Shown in pieces: positions 35,764 to 41,218 of a stretch of DNA of 41,218 nt. This DNA is from Firmicutes bacterium UBA3930. Lineage in GTDB: Bacteria; Bacillota; Clostridia; Caldicoprobacterales; Caldicoprobacteraceae. A program made the translations under genes and the position numbers. The DNA lies in NCBI GenBank assembly GCA_002385885.1, contig DGEI01000005.1:1-41218 (forward strand). Reading direction: 5' to 3'. The notes under the pieces were generated by a model. It searched no databases, had not been told where the DNA came from, and saw only the letters and a list, made by a program, of their open reading frames with translations. Each line of letters begins with the position of its first letter. Positions within the stretch are counted from its first letter, which is position 1.

Positions 35764-36690
35764 CTACAGGGATTTGGCGGTTTTTTCGCGGTAGCTATTG
35801 ATGCTTCCCAGCTGGGACATAAGAACACCGGCAAACATAAGGATGCAGCCTGTATAAGCCCTGAGACTCATTGTTTCACCAAGGATAATGAATTCTCCGA
35901 GAGCTGCAAATACAGATTCCAGGCTGAGGATGATTGCAGCATGGGAAGGACGCGCGTGTTTTTGCCCGTATATCTGTAATGTATATGCGATCCCGACTGA
36001 GGCTATTCCGCCGTACAGTATTGGTACTGATGCCTGGACAATGCCGTTGAGGTTAATGTCCTCAAACGCAGCAGCAAGGATTAAGCTTAATAATGAACAA
36101 AATGTATATTGCATTATTGATAATTTCAGCGCATCAAATTTCCGGGTGAATCTGTCAATCAGCAGTATGTGTCCGGCCCAGAAAAAAGCGCCAAAAAACA
36201 CTAACAGATCTCCCCTTGCAATGGAAAAATCCCTGGTTATGCTTATAAGATAAAGGCCTGCAAACGAAACAACGCCTGCTGCCCATGTGCTTCTGTTTAA
36301 TTTTTGTCTGAAGAAAACGCCAAAAAGGGGGACAAGAATAAGATAAAACCCGGTAATAAATGCGGCTTTACCTGCAGTGGTTTCCACCAGGCCAAGCTGC
36401 TGCAGTGTTATCCCGCCGAACAGCATAGATCCGATTATGACCCCGGCCCTGATTTCTTCATAGAGTTTGATGCCTTTGTCCCGGGAATTTTTTGAGTTAA
36501 CCTTTTTTGCCCTGTGGTTTGTAAATAACAATAGCGGTATCAGTGAAACGGCGCCTAATGCAAATCTGATCCCGTTAAAAGTAAATGAACCGACATATTT
36601 AATACCTACTCTCTGGGCAATGAAGGCAAAACCCCATATTATTGATGCAAGAAGCAGTAATACGCTGGATTTTAGCTCTTTATTATTCAT
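35764..36690 (-). CDS. EamA/DMT-family transporter
   Basis: This 308-residue membrane protein has ten predicted helices in two EamA repeats (N-terminal SIIWGFAFIAQRVG; second-half IASVGIAYTLQIYGQKHA and the conserved SLESVFAALGEFIILGE). The drug/metabolite transporter superfamily covers export of amino acids, nucleosides and other small molecules; the substrate is unknown here. I chose the ATG at 36690, with AAGGATGA about seven bases before it, over one three codons upstream. It lies inverted between rnr and smpB and is preceded by a leader with a terminator-like hairpin. Confidence 0.88.
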   Translation of the reverse strand: MNNKELKSSVLLLLASIIWGFAFIAQRVGIKYVGSFTFNGIRFALGAVSLIPLLLFTNHRAKKVNSKNSRDKGIKLYEEIRAGVIIGSMLFGGITLQQLGLVETTAGKAAFITGFYLILVPLFGVFFRQKLNRSTWAAGVVSFAGLYLISITRDFSIARGDLLVFFGAFFWAGHILLIDRFTRKFDALKLSIMQYTFCSLLSLILAAAFEDINLNGIVQASVPILYGGIASVGIAYTLQIYGQKHARPSHAAIILSLESVFAALGEFIILGETMSLRAYTGCILMFAGVLMSQLGSINSYREKTAKSL

Positions 36691-36763
36691 TATCGTCATC
36701 CTTAATCATATTGTTTGAAATAACTACACCATGTTTAGGATAGGTTTTGTAAGCCTTCTTATA

Positions 36764-36824
36764 TAAATTAAAAAAACCTGAGTTTAACTCAGGACAGCTG
36801 TACACCTGTCAGTGTGAACTCCTG
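36764..36824 (-). promoter_or_regulatory. Attenuator-like leader before the EamA gene
   Basis: Read on the minus strand, CCTGAG-N5-CTCAGG followed by seven T is an intrinsic terminator located 74 bases before the start codon. An upstream CAGGA (plus positions 36820-36824) can pair with TCCTG (36790-36794), which overlaps the terminator's first arm, so the two folds exclude each other. A hairpin GACAG-N8-CTGTC lies between them. This is the layout of a transcription attenuator or small riboswitch; no known class is recognised. Confidence 0.5.
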
Positions 36825-36937
36825 AAAAAATAACATATATAGTTTATTATAACCCAAAAAGTTTGTCAATGGATTTTGCCGGTGCTGCACGTTCATTTCA
36901 TCATAACAAACAGGCGTTAGCCGGCTCAAATATTGCC

Positions 36938-36966
36938 TTGACATAACTTTATGCATATGTTATTCT
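36938..36966 (+). promoter_or_regulatory. Promoter of smpB
   Basis: A consensus TTGACA (36938-36943) and TATTCT (36961-36966) are 17 bases apart. Transcription would start about 160 bases before smpB. Confidence 0.5.
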
Positions 36967-37136
36967 TTATATGCAATTTAACCTAATCAGCGGCGTATGT
37001 AACAAGCTTGTAAAACGGATACTGAATGCGCTTGACGATGGGGATAGTTAACAAAAGATGATGGAGAACAAGCCCTATTTGTTCTGAATTGCCAGTGCAG
37101 GTAGGGTTATTTTGTCACGTAGTAGGTGTTAGGTTA

Positions 37137-37604
37137 ATGGCAGAGGAAGGGATCAAAGTAATTGCCCAAAATAAAAAGGCAAGGCATGACTATTTTATTG
37201 AAGAAACTTACGAAGCCGGGATCGTTTTAGCCGGGACCGAAGTTAAATCAATACGGCTTGGCAGGGTAAACATACGGGATAGTTATGCTAATATTAGGAA
37301 TGGTGAGGTTTATCTCTACAACATGCATATAAGTCCTTATGAGAAGGGCAATATATTCAACAGGGATCCGGTAAGGACGCGTAAGCTTCTGCTGAATCGA
37401 AGGGAGATTAACAAACTTACCGGATATATACAGCAAAAGGGATATACTCTTATCCCTGTCAGGGTTTATTTGAAAAGGGGACTGGTTAAAATCGAACTGG
37501 CAGTTGCCAGGGGTAAAAAGACTTATGATAAGCGGGAGAGCATTGCCAGACGGGATGCTGAGAGGGCAATGGCGAGGGCCTTCCGCGAACGCCAGAAGAT
37601 ATAG
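37137..37604 (+). CDS. smpB: SsrA-binding protein SmpB
   Basis: SmpB binds the tRNA-like part of tmRNA and its C-terminal tail reads the empty A-site of stalled ribosomes. The family motifs are NKKARHDYFIEETYEAG, LAGTEVKSIR, YLYNMHISPYEKGN and GKKTYDKRESIARRDAER. The tail is basic. I chose the ATG at 37137 (155 residues), where the conserved sequence begins; upstream TTG/GTG codons give a non-conserved extension. ssrA follows 82 bases later. Confidence 0.97.
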   Translation: MAEEGIKVIAQNKKARHDYFIEETYEAGIVLAGTEVKSIRLGRVNIRDSYANIRNGEVYLYNMHISPYEKGNIFNRDPVRTRKLLLNRREINKLTGYIQQKGYTLIPVRVYLKRGLVKIELAVARGKKTYDKRESIARRDAERAMARAFRERQKI

Positions 37605-37672
37605 GCGTGATGAGCTTAGTGAATCAAATTGAATAAAGAAACTCCAATTTATATGCAATATATATGCTGGCA

Positions 37673-37678
37673 TATAAT
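37673..37678 (+). promoter_or_regulatory. -10 box of ssrA
   Basis: A consensus TATAAT ends 8 bases before the tmRNA 5' end at 37687, the right distance for it to set that start. No good -35 box is seen, so 5' processing of a smpB-ssrA transcript remains possible. Confidence 0.5.
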
Positions 37679-37686
37679 GAATACAT

Positions 37687-38327
37687 GGGGGCGTATAGGT
37701 TTCGACGGGGATAGTTGAGACGAAGGAAGCGAGCCGCGGACTCCGGGGCCGCGTCAACAACCTGGGATTAAATATAAGTGCAGACGACGCACAATTAGCC
37801 TTAGCTGCTTAAGCAGCTAACGTCCACCCTGTAGTGCCCACGCTGCAGGTGCTGGGCGCCGACTCAGTGGGGAACGAACCTGCCTAAGCTTTGCGGCAGG
37901 CCGGATATCATGAAGCTACCAAAACCGGGATCCTGTCAGTGGGAGCCCGGCGGAGGGAATGTTCAAAACACTGACTGCGCTCGGAGAGGCTTTCGTTGAG
38001 ATATCTTCGGACAGGGGTTCGATTCAAAAAGAGTCGCCTTGCAGAGTGATCTGCAAGTGAAAACCCGGCTTAATCGGTGAAACCGTAACGTAAAGCCGAC
38101 GGTAACGCCGAGGGGTATGTGGAGAAATCCAACAGCCCTGTATCGACTCATAGGCTTCTAAATCTGATGTGCGATATTAGATTATATGCATCGGACATGA
38201 AGTACTAGGATGGAAGCTGGAAACTATAATATGGCTTTCATAATACGCCGGGGAACTCAGTATGGAGTTCAAGACATAGTCAGCACCACTGGAAACAGTG
38301 GAAGCATGTGTCCCCTCGCCTCCACCA
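37687..38327 (+). ncRNA. ssrA: tmRNA (ssrA), interrupted by a group I intron
   Basis: tmRNA rescues stalled ribosomes, acting first as tRNA-Ala and then as mRNA. The 5' end GGGGGCG (37687-37693) pairs with CGCCTCC (38317-38323), followed by A and encoded CCA. The early segment TATAGGTTTCGACGGGG is typical. The tag frame begins at GCA 37780 and reads ADDAQLALAA, with TAA at 37810-37812. The T-arm is broken: GGGGTTCGAT ends at 38023 and TCCCC resumes at 38311. Removing 38024-38310 gives GGGGTTCGATTCCCC, a normal T-arm, and a mature length of 354 nt. Exon 1 is 337 nt and exon 2 is 17 nt. The start may be set by its own -10 box. Confidence 0.95.
38024..38310 (+). mobile_element. Group I self-splicing intron in the tmRNA T-loop (IA-like, no ORF)
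   Basis: The 287-nt insertion folds by eye into a group I ribozyme. P1: exon CGAU (38020-38023) with GUCG (38033-38036), giving the U.G splice-site pair, plus UC/GA inside. P2: 38038-38044/38051-38057. P3: CCCGGC 38064-38069/GCCGGG 38247-38252. P4: UCGGUG 38074-38079/CGCCGA 38106-38111. P5: 38082-38086/38099-38103. P6 with a GAAA-capped P6a at 38120-38131. P7: 38143-38148/38278-38282 with one bulge and G38145-C38281 as the likely guanosine site. P8: 38253-38258/38265-38270, then J8/7 AAGACAU. P9: CCACUG-GAAA-CAGUGG. The intron ends in omega-G at 38310. About 98 nt of hairpins between P7 and P3 resemble P7.1/P7.2 of subgroup IA. No homing endonuclease is encoded. Confidence 0.9.
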
Positions 38328-38339
38328 GAATGTTCACCG

Positions 38340-38375
38340 AAAGAAGCCAATTACATTCAATTGGCTTCTTTTATT
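38340..38375 (+). terminator. Intrinsic terminator of ssrA
   Basis: A perfect 12-bp stem (AAGAAGCCAATT with AATTGGCTTCTT), 6-nt loop and TTATTT tail, 13 bases after the tmRNA CCA end. Confidence 0.9.
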
Positions 38376-38780
38376 TCAATTTATTAGGCAAAATAATAAA
38401 TAATAGCAAATATTTTGTATAAGGAGGCAGAGTGGTATATAGCCGCTTTTTTCCAAAGTTCCCGGATTGCCCTGAACGCTTATCTTGCTGCCTTTCTCAT
38501 AAAGGTTTTCATCAACAGGGACGCTCCCTGATTCGGCACCGTTTGCATCATATGTAATTCTAAACAAGGGAATGACGTCATACCCGTTCCATTTCCCGTA
38601 AACAATGCTGCCTTCAAAGCTTTGGTTACCGAAAATGTATGTAATCTTTAAACCGGCAGGACAGTATAAAAAGGGATCCGAGCCCAGGGCCGGAGCGTCT
38701 CCCAGAAAAATAACCTTTAAAGCCATAAATAAAGCGTTGTTTTTTTGCAGCATATACCAGTCTGAGGAAGCACTTTCTCA
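38376..38780 (-). pseudogene. Remnant of a BspA/InlB-repeat surface protein gene
   Basis: On the minus strand a frame opening after a TGA near 38780 reads ALKVIFLGDAPALGSDPF, typical of the end of BspA-like leucine-rich repeats. Then FRITYDANGAESGSVPVD and GSKISVQGNPGTLEKSGY follow, which is an InlB B-repeat (Flg_new type) cut before its usual GW end. The remaining 17 or so residues are unrelated read-through. There is no ribosome binding site, signal peptide or upstream repeat, so this is a gene fragment truncated on both sides. It abuts the ssrA terminator. Confidence 0.6.
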
Positions 38781-39243
38781 GTTATGCCGCAGCCCATATT
38801 CTCTTTCATATCGTTATTCATTTATACAGAACGCTTTCATGAGTGGTTCGGCAAAATGTACTGCCTTGGAATAATAATATATATTTATAATGAACAAAAC
38901 CGTGAACATAACCCCGGTTTTTTGATTTTTATATGCTTTTAAAAGTTGTGGCAAACTTACTTATTTTTGTGTTTATTGGGGTGGTCCCTGGCGATATGTT
39001 CTTTCCGGGTACTTTCAGAGAACGGCAGGCATTACATCCTATTGTAAAGAATCTTTGTATTCCTGACTTCTTAGCGAGCACATCACAAACCTGAGTTCCG
39101 AAAGAGAAGATAGTAATTTGCAAGGTTAGGAATTTATAATAGGGCTGAACCATAGGGAAATAGCCAGTTAGAAATATTTGACTTAATTTCACAAATGATG
39201 TAAAGTAAAAATTGAAGTATATAAATTAAGGGGGGCGGATATT
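38781..39243. other. Mostly non-coding stretch before the beta-xylosidase gene
   Basis: No clear gene is seen. A weak hairpin (AAAACCG 38896-38902 with CGGTTTT 38915-38921, then T-run) could be a terminator. A 53-codon plus-strand frame (38933-39094) has a hydrophobic start but no ribosome binding site. A promoter for the next gene is near its end. Confidence 0.45.
39178..39206 (+). promoter_or_regulatory. Possible promoter of the beta-xylosidase gene
   Basis: TTGACT (39178-39183) and TAAAGT (39201-39206) are 17 bases apart, about 40 bases before the GTG start. Confidence 0.45.
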
Positions 39244-41218
39244 GTGCATTATCATGTTAAAAAAACCGGCAGCGATTTGAATCCCGGAACTGAGGATAAG
39301 CCGTTCTTGACTATTAATAAGGCTGCCAGGGTTGCAAAACCAGGGGATGTCATAACTGTTCATGAAGGAGTTTACCGTGAATGGGTGAACCCAAAAAGGG
39401 GAGGAACTTCTTCACAGCGAATTACATACCAGGCAGCTGAAGGTGAAAATGTCGTTATTACCGGCGCTGAAGTAATCAGCGATTGGGAAAAGGACGGCAG
39501 CATATGGAAGACAGTTATAGACAACAAATTCTTTGGCGACTTTAACCCATATAGTGAAGCCATATTTGGTGACTGGCTTTTTACCAGGGAGAGAGTTTTT
39601 CATTTAGGTGAAGTATATTTGAACGGACGTGCCATGTACGAAGCAGAATCTGTTGACGAAGTAAGAAATCCGAAGAAATCTGAAACATCTTTAGAACCGG
39701 AATTCTCCGTATATAAATGGTATGCTGAAGTTGATGAGCACTATACCACAATATATGCAAACTTTCATGGGGAAGACCCAAGAAATGGTAATGTGGAGAT
39801 AAATGTACGCCGTTTCTGTTTCTGGCCAGATAAGCCCGGCTGCAATTATATAACGGTCCGTGGTTTTACAATGAAGCAAGCCGCTACTCAGTGGGCGCCT
39901 CCAACTGCTTTGCAGGAAGGTTTAATAGGTCCTCATTGGAGCAAGGGATGGATTATTGAGAATAACACTATCAGTGATTCGCGATGCTGCGGCATAAGCC
40001 TTGGAAAGGATGAGAGCACAGGGCATAACGAATGGACCACCTTGTTCACAAAAATGGGTCATCAACGGGAACAGGAGGTTATATTCAGGGCATTTAACAA
40101 GGGATGGAGCAAGGACAATATAGGCGGCCACATTGTCCGCAATAATCATATATACAACTGTGGGCAGGCCGGTATTGTGGGGCATTTGGGCTGCGTATTC
40201 AGCCTGGTTGAAAACAATCATATTCACCACATAACATACAAGAGGGAGTTTCACGGTGCTGAGGTTGGCGGAATTAAGTTCCATGCTGCCATAGATACGA
40301 TTATCAGAAATAACGTAATTCATGACTCATACAGGGGAATCTGGCTGGATTGGCAGGCCCAGGGAACACGTGTATGCAACAATGTTTTGTTTGGAAATGA
40401 CAGTGAAGATATGTTAGTTGAGGTTAGCCATGGGCCAACTATGGTTGACCATAATATTATGCTTTCCGAGCATGCATTCAAAACCCTTGGCCACAGCTGC
40501 GCACTTGTTCATAATCTCATTGCCGGGACAATTTCCGTAGCTAATGAATTGAACAGGCATACTCCTTACCACGTTCCTCACAGTACCGCTATTGCAGGAA
40601 TGACAAACTTCACAGGCGGAGATGATCGTTATTACAATAATATTTTCCTCCGCAAAAAAGACGATACACGCCCGGATGAACCTTATTGCGAAAGCTTCTT
40701 TAGCAATGAAATACTGAAACCAGAGGATATTACACCTTTCACCAGAGCATTTTTATCCTATCCTGTGGGTACGGCTGTATACAACGATCATCCCGGCCCG
40801 GATGATGAAAAGCCATGGGAGCGGATAAGAAGGATATTCGAACAAGGCGGGCCGCCCCAAAAACCGCAAGATGAGAAAAATGATGATAATGACGAAGAAG
40901 GCCAACCATCATTTGTAAGCCTTTCAGCGCCTTCTCCTCTCCCTGTTTATATAGCAAACAACGTTTATTTCAACAGGGCAATTCCGTATAAAAAGGAAAA
41001 AGGTGCGAAAGTGTATGAAGATTCAGGTATTGAATATACGATTGATTGGGAAAACAAAAAGGTTATTATTGAAATAACAAATCCCGATATGCTAATCGAA
41101 AATGCTGCTGATATTATCACCACTGAGATACTCGGATTTGGTTTCCATACGGAGCAGTTATTTGAAAAGCCTGATGGAACGCCATATTGCTTTGATACAG
41201 ACTTTTTTGGGAACCCTC
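39244..41218 (+). CDS. GH120-family beta-xylosidase (3' end outside window)
   Basis: The frame is open for 658 codons to the window edge. It closely follows the GH120 beta-xylosidase XylC of Thermoanaerobacterium as I recall it: YHVKKTGSD, LTINKAARVAKPGD, VHEGVYREWV, GLIGPHWSKGWIIE, and the active-site region WLDWQAQGTRV with VEVSHGPTMVDHN. By that comparison D369 is the nucleophile and E393 the acid/base. The family fold is a right-handed beta-helix; the enzyme releases xylose from xylo-oligosaccharides with retention. No signal peptide is present, so it is probably cytoplasmic. An acidic low-complexity insert lies at about residues 536-557. The start is GTG after AAGGGGGGCGG. The last 20 or so conserved residues are missing because the window ends. 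Confidence 0.88.
   Translation, partial: MHYHVKKTGSDLNPGTEDKPFLTINKAARVAKPGDVITVHEGVYREWVNPKRGGTSSQRITYQAAEGENVVITGAEVISDWEKDGSIWKTVIDNKFFGDFNPYSEAIFGDWLFTRERVFHLGEVYLNGRAMYEAESVDEVRNPKKSETSLEPEFSVYKWYAEVDEHYTTIYANFHGEDPRNGNVEINVRRFCFWPDKPGCNYITVRGFTMKQAATQWAPPTALQEGLIGPHWSKGWIIENNTISDSRCCGISLGKDESTGHNEWTTLFTKMGHQREQEVIFRAFNKGWSKDNIGGHIVRNNHIYNCGQAGIVGHLGCVFSLVENNHIHHITYKREFHGAEVGGIKFHAAIDTIIRNNVIHDSYRGIWLDWQAQGTRVCNNVLFGNDSEDMLVEVSHGPTMVDHNIMLSEHAFKTLGHSCALVHNLIAGTISVANELNRHTPYHVPHSTAIAGMTNFTGGDDRYYNNIFLRKKDDTRPDEPYCESFFSNEILKPEDITPFTRAFLSYPVGTAVYNDHPGPDDEKPWERIRRIFEQGGPPQKPQDEKNDDNDEEGQPSFVSLSAPSPLPVYIANNVYFNRAIPYKKEKGAKVYEDSGIEYTIDWENKKVIIEITNPDMLIENAADIITTEILGFGFHTEQLFEKPDGTPYCFDTDFFGNP

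Larger units (their letters stand above)
36700..37136. other. Divergent regulatory region between EamA gene and smpB
   Basis: This 437-base gap has no gene. On the minus strand it holds a TATAAT (plus 36846-36851) and the attenuator-like leader of the EamA gene; a TTGACA lies 12 bases upstream of that -10 box, which is too close for normal spacing. On the plus strand it holds the smpB promoter and a leader of about 160 bases. Confidence 0.6.

Noticed and set aside
36846..36869. TTGACA and TATAAT on the minus strand as a promoter for the EamA gene
   Set aside because: The boxes are only 12 bases apart, too close for a sigma-A promoter. The -10 box alone may still be used, so the pair is not claimed.
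38210..38422. A 70-codon plus-strand reading frame that crosses the 3' end of ssrA
   Set aside because: It runs through the intron, the tmRNA acceptor strand and the ssrA terminator, has no ribosome binding site and resembles nothing; it is chance read-through of an RNA gene.
38933..39094. A 53-codon plus-strand frame with a hydrophobic N-terminus
   Set aside because: No Shine-Dalgarno site and no recognisable family. It may be a decayed piece of a gene, but there is not enough to call it a CDS.
38929..39192. An 87-codon minus-strand frame in the same stretch
   Set aside because: No ribosome binding site, no family resemblance, and it overlaps the plus-strand alternative; composition looks random.
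38311..41218. Search for an integrated island with a second copy of the tmRNA 3' end (attR)
   Set aside because: No repeat of the TCCCCTCGCCTCCACCA end and no integrase gene were seen up to the window edge.

Overview
The window looks like a chromosomal segment of a low-to-moderate GC Firmicute of the class Clostridia. The evidence is the gene order (rpmA-obg-nadD-yqeK-rsfS, cggR-gapA-pgk-tpiA-gpmI-eno-secG, rnr-smpB-ssrA), an N-terminally extended L27 with a Prp-type cleavage motif, strong AGGAGG ribosome binding sites, frequent GTG/TTG starts, class II GalT and GerMN lipoproteins. L-lactate dehydrogenase, galactose genes and a GH120-type beta-xylosidase suggest a saccharolytic fermenter. The species cannot be named from sequence alone.

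Layout: 1-2.7 kb carries rpmA, a Cu/Zn superoxide dismutase-like gene, obg and a small Cys-rich protein. 2.7-8.0 kb has an inverted membrane protein with a restriction-endonuclease-like domain, then nadD-yqeK-rsfS-leuS. 8.2-9.7 kb is an inverted D-Ala-D-Ala carboxypeptidase. 10.0-15.8 kb has comEA, an OmpR-type two-component pair and two GerMN lipoproteins. 16.0-20.4 kb has an MFS transporter with galT and galK. 20.5-25.2 kb has hsp20 under a CtsR-type operator, an inverted lytic transglycosylase, ldh, trmL and rpoN. 25.2-32.4 kb is the lower-glycolysis operon with its own repressor gene and operator. 32.5-38.4 kb holds secG, an HD-domain gene, rnr, an inverted EamA transporter with an attenuator-like leader, smpB and ssrA. 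38.4-39.2 kb is a degenerate stretch with a surface-protein remnant. 39.2 kb to the end is the beta-xylosidase, cut by the window edge.

The most striking feature is in ssrA. The tmRNA gene is interrupted in its T-loop by a 287-nt insertion (38024-38310) that can be folded by eye into a group I intron with P1 to P9, a guanosine-site G-C pair in P7, a terminal omega-G and a U.G pair at the 5' splice site. It has room for group IA-like extra hairpins between P7 and P3 and encodes no endonuclease. Exact removal restores a canonical tmRNA 3' end of 354 nt in total, including CCA. Ribosome rescue (SmpB, tmRNA, with RNase R encoded nearby) would then depend on ribozyme splicing in this organism.

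Regulatory sites readable from sequence include a CtsR-type direct repeat at hsp20, a CggR-type repeat before cggR-gapA, an inverted repeat around the ldh -10 box, a terminator/antiterminator-like leader before the EamA gene, and several sigma-A-type promoters and intrinsic terminators. No CRISPR array, insertion sequence or canonical tRNA gene was recognised.
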